A stretch of DNA of 64,000 bases, taken from NCBI GenBank assembly GCA_005784505.1, contig VCAZ01000111.1, forward strand, positions 1,098,537 to 1,162,536, written 5' to 3'. The notes beneath the pieces were generated by a model, which worked only from the letters and a program-made list of their open reading frames with translations, had not been told where the DNA came from and did not search any database. Numbering within the stretch: the first letter of the stretch is position 1; each line of letters opens with the position of its first letter. Made by a program: the position numbers and the translations under genes. Origin of the DNA: Bagarius yarrelli (taxonomy: Eukaryota > Chordata > Actinopteri > Siluriformes > Sisoridae). This document shows positions 1 to 11,228 of the stretch, piece after piece.

Positions 1-39
1 GGCACCTTAAAAACACATCACGAGAGCGCCAGCCTGTCT

Positions 40-165
40 CGTCATTTTAGAAATATTGGCATCCACATGTGCAAATTGCTACGCTCCGGTAACCCGGGTT
101 CGAATCCTGGCGGTCCCACCTCTATCTTCCCCCTGCTCTATCAATAAAGGCAAAAATATCCTTAA
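40..165 (+). mobile_element. tRNA-derived SINE, family 1 (CAATAAAGG tail)
   Basis: A pol III B box, GGTTCGAATCC, lies at 97-107 and is followed by GGTCCCACCTCT, a pyrimidine-rich stretch and the tail CTATCAATAAAGGC. The same order recurs in reverse at 26800-26955, and a third, more diverged copy lies at 31938-32055. The upstream stretch of this copy (ggcatccacatgtgcaaa) also aligns with the reverse copy. This looks like a retroposed, tRNA-headed SINE rather than a tRNA gene, because no acceptor or anticodon stem can be paired. The family name is unknown to me. Confidence 0.6.
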
Positions 166-587
166 AAAATGACAAGACAAAAACTAATTGAAAAGGCTGC
201 CAGTAAAATTAAATAATTTGTCTCTGGGTATAACAACTACAAAGATATTTTTGACATGCCTGTGCTAATAGAGTGTCTACACAGAAGAGCTTTATTTTTT
301 TTATTTTCTGTAAAAGCTCAAGTAAATCATTGCAAACTATGTGGCAAAATGTGTTTTAGACTGATAAGACCAACTACAAAAAGGTATGTCCCGTGTAAAA
401 AAAAACAAAAAACAAAAAAAAAACACCAAAAGGACATCATTTATAAAGAAAAGGTGCAGCATGAGGTGGTAATTTTTTGCACCTGGAATTAGGGCTTTTA
501 CAAAAGTGGATGTTATCATAAATTCTTACAAATACAAATAATTTTAATGCAAAACCATCATGTATGTGTTAGTAAGTTCGGCATCCC

Positions 588-960
588 AATGGTCCAACAA
601 AGGAACGGCTAAATCGAAAGAAAATCAATGTTATAAGCTTGCTAGAACCCAGACCTAAATCCAACTGCAAATCTGTCGGCTGACCTGATGCAGGCTGTGC
701 ACAGGAGATTAGAATTTGATGAATCTAGATGGTTTTGCAAGAAAGAGTGGAAAAATATGGCCAAGTTAAAGATGTGCAACGCTGATAGAATCTTACACCC
801 TAAAAAGATTAAGAGCTGTAATCATATTAAAAAGTGCTTTAACAGAGTCTTGGGTTTGGGGTGTGTTTAACTCCTGCACACAAGTTATTGAAAGATTTTT
901 TTTTTTTCATTTTTCCTTGAAAAGGTGGTGAAAATTATTCTGAGGTGTTTTTTTTCCATT
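588..960 (+). mobile_element. Tc1-like transposon relic, transposase C-terminus and 3' end
   Basis: A frame opening before 649 reads PDLNPTANLSADLMQAVHRR, then FCKKEWKNMAK, and ends at 870. This matches the C-terminal end of Tc1-family DD34E transposases, where the usual pattern is PDLNPIEN. The catalytic glutamate position reads alanine here (PTAN). The tail after 780 is frame-disturbed relative to the family. The 5' three quarters of the element and the 5' TIR are absent. It is a dead fragment; the identification comes from memory of the family and the fit is good. Confidence 0.7.
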
Positions 961-1259
961 AAACATGGTGCAGCTTTCAGTATGTCTACTTCAAGGGATA
1001 AAAGTATGTGCTGTATTCTATGTGCTGTGATTTATTCAGTAAGAAATGCACAGATCGGTGCACGCTTAAGCTAACAACGCTGAGGTCTTTATCTGAAGAA
1101 GCTTCATTTAGGGAGATCATTTTATCAAAACTGGCGTGAAGATTCACATGTGATAAATATCTCTCAGAAGATGCTGAAGTTTCTCCCAGGGCTCCTCTTT
1201 TTAAGCACAAGAGCTCACAAGAGCCACAGCTCTTCTGCCAAATATGTGAATCTTTAAGT

Positions 1260-1390
1260 CAGGGGTGTCCAAACTCAGTCCTAGAGGGTCGGTGTCCTGG
1301 AGTGTCCGTGTTCTGCAACTGTACCTAGCAAGATCTTAATTAGTTGGTTCAGGTGTGTTTGATTAGGGTTGGAGCTGAACTCTGCAGGAC
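1260..1390 (+). mobile_element. hAT-type MITE, truncated copy
   Basis: It starts CAGGGGTGTCCAAACTCAGTCC and continues through the internal block gatcttaattagttggttcaggtgtg to a GGAGCTGAACTCTGCAGGAC end. It lacks the final roughly 25 bp that complete the inverted repeat in the copies at 16739-16934 and 24037-24219. The terminal CAGGGGTG and the 8-bp duplication at the third copy point to the hAT superfamily. It has no coding capacity. Confidence 0.7.
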
Positions 1391-1429
1391 TTATAAAACC
1401 TTTCCACTTATTATCATATGTGTTAGGAA

Positions 1430-1610
1430 AATCTGGGTTCCACCGTCCCTGATGTCTCACTTGCCTTTAATTTGATATCACAGCTTTGCAAGCAGGAACA
1501 AATGTGCTAAAATCAAATTCGGCTGCTGTTCAGATGGCTAAAGCGATTGTTGCTAAATTTGGTCCCTCGACGCTTAGGTGTAAAGACTCCAGCTGGTTAA
1601 TGCCATTACT
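1430..1610. other. non-repetitive stretch, candidate conserved element
   Basis: This stretch matches no repeat seen elsewhere in the window and has balanced composition with homeodomain-like TTTAAT and GATTGTTGC words. No reading frame of note crosses it. It is flagged as a possible conserved non-coding element only because of this texture; no alignment was possible. Confidence 0.15.
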
Positions 1611-1799
1611 GGGGTTTTAACAGTATAGTTTTAATATGAAACAGTTTAAAAAATAGTTCCATGTGGCTTTGGGGCTTCTAAGATGATAAATATTTGTGTG
1701 AAATTTGGAGTTTTTCCCCTGATTTAATCACTACTAACCCTATTGTACCTTGAATTCATTTATTGTATTATTGAATGAATCGTTGATGATCCATTAACT

Positions 1800-2185
1800 A
1801 CATTTATGACATATTTATTTATCTTCTTCTCCTTTCGGCTATTCCCTTTTAGGGGGTCACCACAGCAAATCATCTGTCCCCATCTAACCCTATTCTCTAC
1901 ATCCTCCTCACTCACACCCACTAACTTCATGTCCTCGTTTATCACATCCATATACCTCCTCTTTAGTCTTCCTCTTTACCTTTTGCCTGGCAGCTTTATA
2001 TCTAACATCCTCCTACCGATATATTCACCGTCCCAACCATCGTAATCTGGCTTCCCTGACTTACTCTCCAAAACATCTAACATGAGCCGTCCCCCTGATG
2101 AACTCGTTCCTAATCCTGTCCAACCTCGTCACTCCCAAAGAAAACCTTCTAGGAATCTATTCGAAGGACCATAGTGTGGAATCAT
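1800..2185 (-). pseudogene. LINE reverse transcriptase C-terminus and 3' tail, decayed
   Basis: On the minus strand the frame ending in this segment reads MDVINEDMKLVGVSEEDVENRVRW, then QMICCGDP, followed by an AAG-rich tail. This C-terminal pattern (M-K-V/L-G-V-x-E-E-D-x-x-x-R-x-x-W ... CGDP) is that of a non-LTR retrotransposon, probably RTE-like in clade. Further upstream, towards 2150, the RIRNEFIRG region can be traced through several frameshifts and stops. The same 3' end recurs at 49250-49850 and, as a 45-bp scrap, at 8893-8937. All three lie on the minus strand. Confidence 0.65.
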
Positions 2186-2289
2186 GATGATCAATAAAAG
2201 GTTTCTTGTTCTTTATTTTCTTTTTATTGCTTTGCTCCTTTTTAAAATATCCATTCAATTTCATTTACCTTAAGCCGAATTCTAGAACT

Positions 2290-2400
2290 CAAGTCTCAAG
2301 CTTTATTGTCATTTCAACCATATATATATAGCGGATACAGTACACAGTGAACTAGAACAACGTTCCTCCAGGATCCTGTTGCTGCATAAAGCAACTGTCA
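2290..2400 (+). repeat. dispersed fish repeat fragment (TTTATTGTCATTTCA type)
   Basis: The segment runs caagctttattgtcatttca, a TA-rich stretch, cagtacacagtgaac, then acaacgttcctccaggatcc. I recall this order of words as a common fish interspersed repeat. Only one copy is present here, so the window itself gives no independent support. No ends can be defined. Confidence 0.3.
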
Positions 2401-2960
2401 GGAAAATATTTTAAGCTGTATATAAGTTTCTGTGATTCATGGTCAAGATATTATTGAGTGCATGATGACAATGAAAGAATGTATTGATTCCAAGGACATG
2501 TGATATGAACAGATGGATGTAGGACTATAGCTAGGATTTACTGTGCGATAGAAACAAGAGTTAATCTTCTCTCTGTGTGTGGAGCCACCTAGTCGGGGTC
2601 AAGATGATCTTTGTGTTATGTGCACACATACTATATACATACACTGTACACACACATATACTGGGTATAAGAAGGACAGTCCTGGATGATCATTTACGTA
2701 ATATTGCTCGTCAATGTCTTAAGAACACCTTGAGCTCGATAAAAGTTAGTCTCCTAAATGCTAAATAATTGATTGTTTTTTACCTCCAAGTGTAATTTCC
2801 ATTACACAAAACAACGGGGAGCTACTGAACAGAAAAACAACACAAAGATAAGAACCAGACAATACATGGCTTACCAACATAAAGTGACAGTAGACAATAC
2901 AAACAACACTCCAAACAGCGCCAAAATAGACAAAACAAAAACAATACACACTTTACAGGT
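2401..2960. other. AT-rich sequence without recognised features
   Basis: Low-complexity A+T-rich sequence with short CA runs (2620-2660). The open frames here are short and of unnatural composition. Confidence 0.5.
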
Positions 2961-2963
2961 ACA

Positions 2964-3425
2964 CTAAGGCTGCATTTACACTGCAGGTATTAATGACCAT
3001 TTCTAATTTGGTGACTATATCTGATTTTTTTAGTTGACTCGCTTTCCAATATCTGTATTTACACTATATACGGCAAAACAACTCAGTGTAGACGTACTGA
3101 CCAGAAAAGTAAGTAAAAACGATGTGATAGACAAAAATTATTCAATTCATTTAATTATTCAATATGTTGCTTTCGCATCGTATATAAGCGTCGACAAAAC
3201 ATCGAAGAACCGCTAAGAAAGATAAAGAGAGCTGTGTGTGTTTGTGTTTCAATCATGGACCGTTAACGCTGCCTTTGTCTCTGATTTGGGTCTTAAACAT
3301 TTGTTACAGTGAACAAAATTAATAAATATAAAAACACACAGTTGCTGTAAGTCATTATATGTCGCTGTTGGTGTCCACCTGAGTTGATGTCATGCGATAT
3401 CGTCGCTAATTCATTAACAGTTGCA
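2964..3425 (+). mobile_element. non-autonomous TIR element (GGCTGCATTTACACTGC family), partial
   Basis: It opens with acactaaggctgcattta, the same 18 bases that open the copy at 18805. It then shares tgacgtactgacc-type and gtccacctgagttga-gtca blocks in the same order. The right end is not visible; similarity fades after about 3420. The reverse copy at 20524-20830 carries both ends. The superfamily is not determined. No transposase is visible, so it is treated as a MITE. Confidence 0.6.
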
Positions 3426-4230
3426 TTTCTTAGAGATTACAGTATATTAAATAGAACCTATAAAGCAAAATATCGTAAATTGAAACCTCATAACGTGCAA
3501 ACATACAATTTTACTAGAAATATTTGAAATAAATATGAATTATAAATTGGTTCAACGATGACGATGAGAAGTTATCTTGGTTGCAAAAAAAAGTTGTAGA
3601 AGTCTTATAATATGCGGGTTAGAAGGGCAGAGCGCTTTGTATTTACAAACTGAAATTGAAGCAGTGAGGGGGCGTAATTATGTTCCCCTTGTAATTTTTC
3701 CTGACCTTTTACTGCTCCATTAGCTGTGTGCAAACTGTTGTTTTGGCTCTTTATTTATTTATTTTCTATCTCTATGAACTAGTTAATTTTTTAGTTAATT
3801 TGTTTTATTATAACAAATAATGGATTTTATTTTAAAGCTTTGGTGCTGTTAAATGTAGAAGGTTTATTATTTGTAACTAGCCGAGTAGGCTGTGATTCAT
3901 GCAACAAAATCATTTAACTCTCTGGAATCCCAGAACTGCCTTATGACCTTTTGATTTGCACGGTTGCTCTTTCACCATCCAACCTTGCGAAAAAAAACAA
4001 AAAACAATCTCTTTCGCAAGATAAGATGTTGCTACATGACAGAGTCCCAACATGAAAAAGAACTGATTCTTGCCACTCACCTTTTCTAAAGAGCAGTTTA
4101 TAAACGAAATAGTTTCTGACACACAATCCATATTTCGCACTCTGGAAACCATTCACAGTTTTGCAGCACTGAGCAGTAAAAGAAGGTTATTTCGGAAACA
4201 TGGAGGGTTTAATAAATTAAAAGCGGATTA
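3426..4230. other. AT-rich sequence without recognised features
   Basis: No repeat family or credible frame was recognised. The two overlapping minus-strand frames near 3910-4156 have no recognisable motif. Confidence 0.5.
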
Positions 4231-4234
4231 AATT

Positions 4235-4320
4235 CCAGAGCGACCTACTTAATTAATAAATACCAGAGCGACTTACATTTATCTCTTTTATACAACTGAG
4301 CAATTGGGGGGTTAAGGGCC
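4235..4320 (-). mobile_element. SINE family A, 3' tail fragment
   Basis: The reverse complement carries the family tail ctcagttgtataaaagagataaatgtaagtcgctctgg in part. The ccagagcgac word occurs twice (4236 and 4263), so the tail tip is locally duplicated. It abuts an L2-tailed SINE in the opposite orientation at 4321. Confidence 0.6.
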
Positions 4321-4558
4321 AAGGTTTGATTCTGGGTACTCCGATTTCCTCCACCAGTCCAAAAACATGTATGTTAGGTTGATTGGTGATTCTAAATTGC
4401 CCATAGAAGTGAGTGTGACTGTGTGTGTGGCCCTGTGATGGACTGGCGACCTGTCCAGGGTGTACCCCTCCTGCCTTTCTCCCTTTCAGAGACGCCTGGG
4501 ATAGACTGCAGATCCCTATGACCCCAAATTAGGGTATAGAAAATAATTAAATAAATGA
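4321..4558 (+). mobile_element. SINE family C with L2-like tail
   Basis: It carries the ordered blocks ttggtgattctaaattgccc, ccctgtgatggactggcgac, ctgtccagggtgtacccc and gggatagactgcag, then a gggtatagaaaat tail. These make up the L2/Maui-like 3' region common in fish. The longest copies in this window (11229 and 54858) show a tRNA-like head with B box GGTTCGATTCC, so the family is a tRNA-derived SINE borrowing a LINE tail. The head is missing here. Confidence 0.7.
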
Positions 4559-4559
4559 A

Positions 4560-5850
4560 TTAATTAATATTTTAATATATAATGCAATATCATATACATT
4601 GATGTCCACTAGTGGGTGCTGTGTCCCCCTCTTAGCACCCTCCTCTCTTTTATATTCCCACATCCCTTTATTGAAGCTTACATAACTACCAACCTACACA
4701 CAACAAAAAACTAAATAAATTGTAGTAAGGTGTTCTTATTGACAACCAACGATTTTTTTGGGAATAATATTAGTTTGGGATGCAGAAAACATCCAGTTTT
4801 CGAAAACGACTTGCATTTGATGTAATCAGAATGCAGATTACAGCAGATTTTTGTAAGATTTCCAGAAAGTACAAGCCAATTTGCTAATCAGGCAAGTGAC
4901 AGACATGATGGATTGCACGTTATGCGAATGCTGTAAACCAATACATCATCACTATTACTACAATGGCTTGGGTAATCTGTCGCAAAGCAGAAAAAAAAAG
5001 TGCACTAGTGGTACTGCCGACGTCTCAAACTGTGCAATTAAAAAAATTCTTTATTTTCTAAATGTGGTCCCTCTAGTGGTTTGTAGTATGTTGGCGTGCT
5101 GTGAGTGGTCAAGGGCTTTGAGTGCTCTAGGAGGGCTCCAGGGGTTTTTATAAAAGCTTCCATGTTCATCCGTCTTCATTTCCAGAGTCCACCGGTGAAG
5201 GAGAAATAAGTCAATGAGTCTGTTAAACAAACCCAAGCACTTAGTTTTGATTTGGGGAAAGTGACCAGGATTCTAAGCCTGAAGTGTCGATTATTTTGGC
5301 CTCCATCACTCAATTAAGAGTGGCGTTATTATAATAGTCGAATATCCCAAATTAGCAGTTACATATTAAAATTCCATAAAATATGTATGAAGTATACAGG
5401 GAATAGGTTCTGAGCATGTCGGACATTTTAACAGTTTATGTATCATTGCAAAAATCTTGACAGTCCCACGGAGCCCTTAGATCATCCGCGTTTTGACAAG
5501 GCGTTTAGAAATCTATCCACAATCCATTAAACTGCCTCAGTTAGTGATAGTGATGTCATTTTTTACAGAAACTGATAGAGTTACGATTTCTTTTTGGTCT
5601 ATATTTTCTTGTTGTGGTTTTTTTTTTTTCAGAACATATATCAATTAGCATTTGTCTCCTGTCTGAGGTTTCTTTGAGGACAAATGGTAGTCGGTTCAAT
5701 GACAAAGGTTATTAGCTGGTTCGTCTTAGAGCTTTCAGGAACAGTCTTATTTTAATGTTTTACTTAGAACGATTAAAAAAATGCATAAATGGTCTAATAA
5801 GTCTTCATTTGTAGTCTGGTACTTATTAGTCTAATAATTTAATGTACTCT
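4560..5850. other. unassigned sequence
   Basis: No repeat family, RNA gene or credible coding frame was recognised. A 90-residue frame at 4881-5153 and its antisense partner show no motif. Confidence 0.5.
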
Positions 5851-5852
5851 AC

Positions 5853-6072
5853 TCACAGTGAAATTTGTTTTTTCGCAAATCCCATCTTAGAAGGTTGGGG
5901 TCAGAGCGCAGGGTCAGCTATGATGCAGTGCCCGTGGAGCAAAGAGGGTTAAGGGTCTTGCTCAAGGACCTAACAGTGGCAGTGTGGGTGGCGGTGGGGC
6001 TTGAACCCAGGTCTTCCTGGTCTTCTAATTAACAACTTGGCCCCTTAACCATTTGAGCCACCATTGCCCCAT
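5853..6072 (-). mobile_element. SINE family B copy
   Basis: The reverse complement reads as a tRNA-like head (ggggcaatggtggctcaaatggttaagg), a degenerate B box and cttgagcaagacccttaaccctc. It then carries a gcgctctgaccccaacc block and ends in gcgaaaaaacaaatttcactg. It matches the better copy at 22443-22697 over its whole length and, less well, 13445-13732. Confidence 0.75.
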
Positions 6073-6787
6073 TTAAACCCCCACTGCCCCTTACATATCC
6101 CTGTATATGTAATAATTCTGGTCTTCAAAATTGGTCAATAGAGAAAAAGATTATTTTAATATTTTGCACAGCAGAAAAAATATTTCTGAATATATATTCC
6201 AAAAAACTAACAGGGGCTCAAGATTTTGTGTTCTTATAATTAATATAATACAAAAATGGTAATGTGAGCAAAACACATTAAATATCACACATGACTTGCA
6301 TTTGCTTCATATGCATTACTCTAGAAAAGTAATTGACAGATTGATTACCTGGATGTCTGTACATTCATCCAATTATCCAATCAGCTAATAAGGTGGCAGG
6401 AAGGCAGGGCACCATGCAATCATGCAGGTACAGGTCAAGAACTTGAGTTAATTTTCTCATCGAAAAACAAAATAGGGAAAAATTGTGACCGTGACTTAAC
6501 TGTTGGTGCCAGATGGTCTGGGATTTTCCACACACACAACAGTTTCAAAATTATACACAGGAAGGTAAAAACATCCTATAAATAAGAGGTGCAAAGTTTC
6601 TTTCTCTTTTCTTGTTGATGATAAAGGTCAGAGGAAAATAGCCAGCTTGTTTCAGCTGACAGGAACCCTGTGACTTTGTAGACTTTACAAACATGGTAAG
6701 AAGAAAAGCATAATCTTCAACTTTTGTCCCAATTTTACTTTTATAACAACCACAACACTTATCTAAGTGCCTTCCATTAAATTAGTG
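6073..6787. other. unassigned sequence
   Basis: No family recognised; mixed AT-rich sequence. Confidence 0.5.
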
Positions 6788-7022
6788 GGTGTGGCTTCGA
6801 GGATTTGTTCATTCAGTCATAAAATGCTTGTTGAGATTAGGCACTAATGTTGGATGAGGTCCGGAATGTAGTTTGTCTTTCACGCCATCCCATCTGAGCA
6901 GGACATTTGGGTTTTTCACCAAGAACAAGAACATACCATGACTTCATGGAGTCCAGATAGTCATGCTGGTGTTTGGGTCTCCTAGTTTCAGTAAAGATAC
7001 ATGTGAATGTTACAGCTCAGAA
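6788..7022 (-). mobile_element. Tc1-like transposon relic
   Basis: The segment runs ggatttgttcattcagtcat, then gaggtcc..., tgacttcatggagtcc and ggtctcctagtttcagtaaa. This is the antisense of the transposase region of the same Tc1 lineage seen on the plus strand at 57640-58022 and on the minus strand at 44338-44545. It is badly eroded and has no open frame. Confidence 0.5.
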
Positions 7023-7030
7023 AGCGCTAG

Positions 7031-7190
7031 CATGTGGTAGTGGTTAAGGTGTTGGGCTGCTAAATCAGGGCTTGATTCCCAGCACCACCAAGTTGCCACT
7101 GTTGGGGCCCCTGAGCAAGGCCCATAACCCCCCATTGCTCAGTTGTCACTCTGAATCAGGGTGTCTGCCAGATAGCATAGATGTAGCTAC
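7031..7190 (+). mobile_element. SINE family A copy, first of a tandem pair
   Basis: The head is gtggtagtggttaaggtgttgg, followed by a CTTGATTCCC B-box relic and the core cccctgagcaaggcccataaccc. The tail has lost the tataaaagagataaatgtaag block and runs straight to gtgtctgccagatag. The next copy starts about 10 bp downstream in the same orientation. Confidence 0.8.
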
Positions 7191-7199
7191 ATGTTTGGG

Positions 7200-7382
7200 G
7201 GAAGAGGTAGCGCAGTGGTGAAGGTGTCAGTCTGCTAATTGGAAGATCTGAGTTTGATTCCCCAACACCACCAAACTGCCAACACTGGGCCCCTGAGCAA
7301 GGCCCTTAACCCCTAATTGCTCAGTTGTATAAAAGAGATAAATGTAAGTCGCTCTGGATAAGTGCATCTGCCAAATGCTGTA
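7200..7382 (+). mobile_element. SINE family A copy, second of a tandem pair
   Basis: It is nearly complete. The A box TAGCGCAGTGG (7209-7219) fits the pol III consensus, the B box is GTTTGATTCCC, and the core is gggcccctgagcaaggccc. The 3' tail is gtaagtcgctctggataag followed by gccaaatgctgta. The tail resembles that of V-SINE or L2-mobilised SINEs; that assignment is from memory. Confidence 0.85.
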
Positions 7383-7819
7383 TATATACCGACATATTTA
7401 CAATTGTGTGCTTTCTACTTTTTGTTAATAGTTCAGGAAGGACACACTAATGGGAGTGCTTGTAAGGGGTCCACACCTTACGTAGTGAAAAAAAAACAAA
7501 TAATATCTTGCTCAAGTAGAGTTTTTGTTATGTCCTCAGGCTCTTGTTGCATATCTTTATCAGCCAGACAAACTATTTGCATCCATAAAGAAAACATTAT
7601 CTGTTTACTCTATTTATTCATATTTGGCATGTTCTACACTACAAACGACCGGGTGAAGAGCTTGTATATAAATAGGGTGAGTGATTGATTGTGATGGACT
7701 CATGAGGTGCAGGTGTATCTGAGGTGCACCTGAGTGGCGGGGGCAAGCGCTGGTTGGGTTTTGAACCTAACATGGCCGTGACAATAATTTATAAAGACCA
7801 ATAAGATGATAGTCTAATT

Positions 7820-8046
7820 AGCCCTGTTGCCTCACAGTAAGAAGGTCTCGGGTTTGATTTATTAATGATTCTAACTTCTCCTTAGGAGTGAGTGTGGGTG
7901 TGTGTGGTTGTTTGTTTGTATGTGGCTCTGCGATGGACTGGTGACCTGTCTAGGCTGTCCACTGCCCAGTGACAGCTGGGATAGACTCCATCACATCTCC
8001 ATGACCTTGATTAGGAATAAACAGGTATAGATTTGGCTAAATGAAT
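7820..8046 (+). mobile_element. SINE family C copy with L2-like tail
   Basis: Remnants of the head (cctcacagtaagaaggtctcgg and gggtttgattt) are followed by ggagtgagtgtgggtgtg, gcgatggactggtgacctg, agctgggatagactcc and a short tail. Internal blocks are missing. Confidence 0.7.
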
Positions 8047-8892
8047 TTTGGATAACATGGTAAAAGTTTTTTACACTAACAATTTTTAACCAAATCCTAA
8101 ACAGTTACATTAACTTGTAATTCTTGATTAATTCGTATCCGATGGGCCTTTTGAAGGTTAAAAGACCAAAATATATTTTCACTAACTGATGGTTTACACA
8201 AAATGGCTACTTTATTATAGTGTCTGAATCATAAATGCCAAAAAGATGTTCCATGTAAAGGTCAAAGAAAACCACTGATCAACTCACTGCTATTACAAAA
8301 TGGCAGATTTAATAGATAGTCCAGTTTGGAACTAATTTCACTTTAAATTGGTCGCTTACAAAATCTAGTGTGTCCTCTTGGTTTGAAGATTAATGGAAGA
8401 TAATCAGAGTTTCAGAAAAAAAACGTATCAATGACAAAAGGCAGCAAACTTTACTGACTTTGATCATTAATAGCGGAATAGTTCAAAAATGAACCAGAGC
8501 CTAAAAACAACCTGAGACTTAAAGGTTTTTCGGCTTGACATTAACGCTGGCACCTATTATAGTTTTCGATTTTAATTAATCCGTTAGCAGTAAAAAGAGC
8601 CCCCCCTGTACTGTCGAAATGTGTCAAACAGCAGCACATTGTCATCATTTTAATGTTTAATTAGTACCAATTTGTGCCATTTATAATAATGCCTTAAAGG
8701 CAATCTGCCGAAACCAAAAGCAGTTCCTGAATTTTTTTTTTGTAATGGCTCTATTGAATGTTCATTCCATGCCGTTAATTAAACATTGTATGAACTTGGT
8801 TTCAACCAAATTATTTTACATTATAAATAAATGTATTTCTAAAATGTTATCTCTAAATGTAAATCTATCTATCTATCTTTTTATCTATCCCT
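8047..8892. other. AT-rich sequence without recognised features
   Basis: No family recognised. A short TCTA run lies near 8865-8890. Confidence 0.5.
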
Positions 8893-8937
8893 CGTCTTCT
8901 TCTCCTTTCGTCTGTTCCCTTTTAGGGGTTGCCTCAC
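8893..8937 (-). mobile_element. LINE 3'-tail scrap (same LINE as 1800-2185)
   Basis: The segment cttcttctcctttcgtctgttccc followed by ttttaggggttgcc matches the antisense of the extreme 3' end at 1825-1858 and 49268-49303. It is a 5'-truncated insertion or a decayed remnant. Confidence 0.55.
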
Positions 8938-9577
8938 ACATTGTGCTTTGATAATCGCTTTTTTTTAAGTTTAAAAACAAAGTTCATAGCAAAGTAAATT
9001 TTACATAAAATTTACGGCACTGTTTTTTTTTTAAGCGTCACAAACTCAAAATCATGAGTCTTTAAATAATCTTACGCTGGTCTTCTTTAATGTGATTGGA
9101 CAAAAAACAGAACTCTCTTGTTCTGCTTGGTGGACTATTATAAAAATGCAAAGCTCGACCGAGGATCCACCTGCTACACAGATTATCATGCACAGTAGCA
9201 CTGAAACTGACCAGCTGTCAAACATGGTGACAAAGAAGTGAAGATTTTAATGATCTAACTTGTCAATGATATATAAGTCATTTATTATGCATACCAGAGA
9301 CACCAATATTAAACACCGTGAGGTCATTTATCACCAAGAACTGAGACACAACTGTAAAAAACTCAAATATAACAGTAAACTTTCAGGTTGATTCAGTGTT
9401 GAGACATGATATTTTTTTATAGAGAACATTTTGGTATAATTGATCATATTTAAGGGTCATTAAATACATAAAAGCTGGATAGAAGCAAAAATTCTTTTTG
9501 AGGTGATCCTTTAAGGTTATTGCTTGAAACAGAGATATTGCTATAGATTAGGTTTAGCTATTATAAGGCTTATCCTT
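8938..9577. other. AT-rich sequence without recognised features
   Basis: No family or coding frame recognised. Confidence 0.5.
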
Positions 9578-9690
9578 CAGCGCATCATTTCTCAAACTTG
9601 GGTTGATGAACCCCTGGGGGTTTGCAAGGGAATTGCAGGGGGTTCAGGTGCGCATTCGAGTTCTTTTTCCAGCTGAGACTGCATCGGTTA
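9578..9690 (+). mobile_element. possible hAT terminal fragment
   Basis: The words cagcgcatcatttctcaaac, gaacccctgggggtttgc and ggggttcaggtg resemble the CAG...TTCTCAAACT...CCCCTGGGGG termini of vertebrate hAT elements. No second terminus and no target duplication were found. Low certainty. Confidence 0.3.
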
Positions 9691-10218
9691 TGTTTATGAG
9701 CCTGCCGCGTGATGCACTATCGACTTAAACCCGAAGACTCATCAGATAAGAGACTGAAGACCCAGATAAACAATAAATTGATCTTTTAGTCTATAGCTTT
9801 GTATTGTTTGTAGTGTGGTCAAGGTTTGGGTAAGTAGTGGATGTGTTAGGAAGGTAACTTGAACATTTTAATTGCTAAAATTCTAAAATGAACGAAATTA
9901 ATCAGAAAAAAAATTTGTTCATTATTTGCCCCAAAAAAATCGGTAAAACTTCCCATCACTGGCTGAATCCAGCTAAACTTTTTTTTTTCATGGCTCCACA
10001 AGTCTCTGGACATCTATTTGGGACAAAAATCAACCATGGTGAGTTTGTTTTAGGTGTGTGTGTGTGTGTACTGAAAGACTGTCAGGCAGGACTTATTAAA
10101 ACTAATCAGTCAGGGTTCACTTCAGAAGTCTGAGCAAACTTACCCTGCCTACAGATTCATGAATATTTCCCAGATAAGTTTTTGTGTGTATGCATGAGTT
10201 GGAGGTTGGGTGACCTAG

Positions 10219-10248
10219 TGTATGTGTGTGTGTGTGGGGGGGGGGGGT
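10219..10248. repeat. (TG)n-(G)n microsatellite
   Basis: A TG run passes into a 12-G homopolymer. Confidence 0.9.
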
Positions 10249-10543
10249 GTATTTGATTGACATGCTTCCATTTACATCACTCTAGCAGATCTGAGAGAAA
10301 TGATGACGACTGAAATACTCCAAAAGCACTCTTCCATGGTATACCGTGTCAGCCGACTTTATAGCATAGTCTAAAGTGGCAATAGACCAAACAGACTTCT
10401 CTTGATAACTAACTTTGGCACTGACTCATTTTCATATAGAGTGGACCCGGAAACTGCGCTCTATAAGACAGGTATGACATAAAGTCTGAATTCTGTCACT
10501 GCAGACGTTGTGGAGAGCATGGTGTTTGCTGAGAAAAAGAGAG

Positions 10544-10546
10544 AAA

Positions 10547-10573
<27 letters not shown>
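10544..10573. repeat. (GA)n microsatellite
   Basis: About 15 AG units, impure at the left (gagaaaaagagagaaaag). Confidence 0.9.
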
Positions 10574-10577
<4 letters not shown>

Positions 10578-10614
10578 GACCGACTCAACGCAGCCTTACA
10601 AAATCAAATCGAAA

Positions 10615-10862
10615 AAATGTTTTTTACTCATTAAGAAACAATTAACATTTGTAAATTAAATGTTCAAAGGCGGCAGCAGCACAGAACCAAAACTCCATTA
10701 AAAAAACCCTTTGTAGAAACCAGGCTGAGTCGGGGGGGTTCAGTTCTTCTCTGACCAGATGAACCAGCAGGTTATTGCAAGATTTTGCGATTTTTGTCCG
10801 GATGGCATCCAGAAGACAAGGTCATCACTGGGAAACTGCCTCTGGGGCTTATGAATTATGTT
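10615..10862 (-). mobile_element. LINE 3'-untranslated fragment
   Basis: The reverse complement runs aagccccagaggcagtttcc, cagtgatga, aataacctgctggttcatct and ggtcagagaag, then ggagttttggttctgtgctgctgccgcc. The same blocks occur in the same order downstream of the reverse-transcriptase C-terminus at 25105-25300 on the plus strand. It is therefore the 3' end of the same LINE in the opposite orientation. Confidence 0.6.
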
Positions 10863-11228
10863 ATATAAATTAATAATGATTAATTATACTTAAATAAAAC
10901 ATTAGAAAGCTTGAAACTTGCTTATATAAATGATATAAATGGGCATTCAAATCAATTTTTGATAGTGTAGTTTAAATGTGTGGCTTGAACAGAATCTACA
11001 GTAACAAAATGAAAAAACTGAAAAACTGCTTATGAATTGGTCGGTTCATCCCAAATCTGCATACAAAAAAATAAATATATAATAAAATGGCTGGATTATT
11101 TAATTGATTAATTAATTACTAATAATAACCCCACATCTAACACCTCCCCTCAAATTCTAGCCACAATCGCCACTGTTTATTAAGGGTTACTGAATTAAGA
11201 TTAAAATGCATTTGCTGTCTCAATCCTG

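Noticed and set aside
91..120. tRNA-like T-arm that could be a tRNA gene 3' end
   Set aside because: No matching acceptor, D or anticodon arms upstream; two related copies in the window show that it is a SINE head.
7200..7382. A and B boxes suggesting a functional tRNA gene (and at the other SINE heads)
   Set aside because: The sequence cannot fold as a tRNA cloverleaf and the unit recurs more than twenty times with a common non-tRNA tail.
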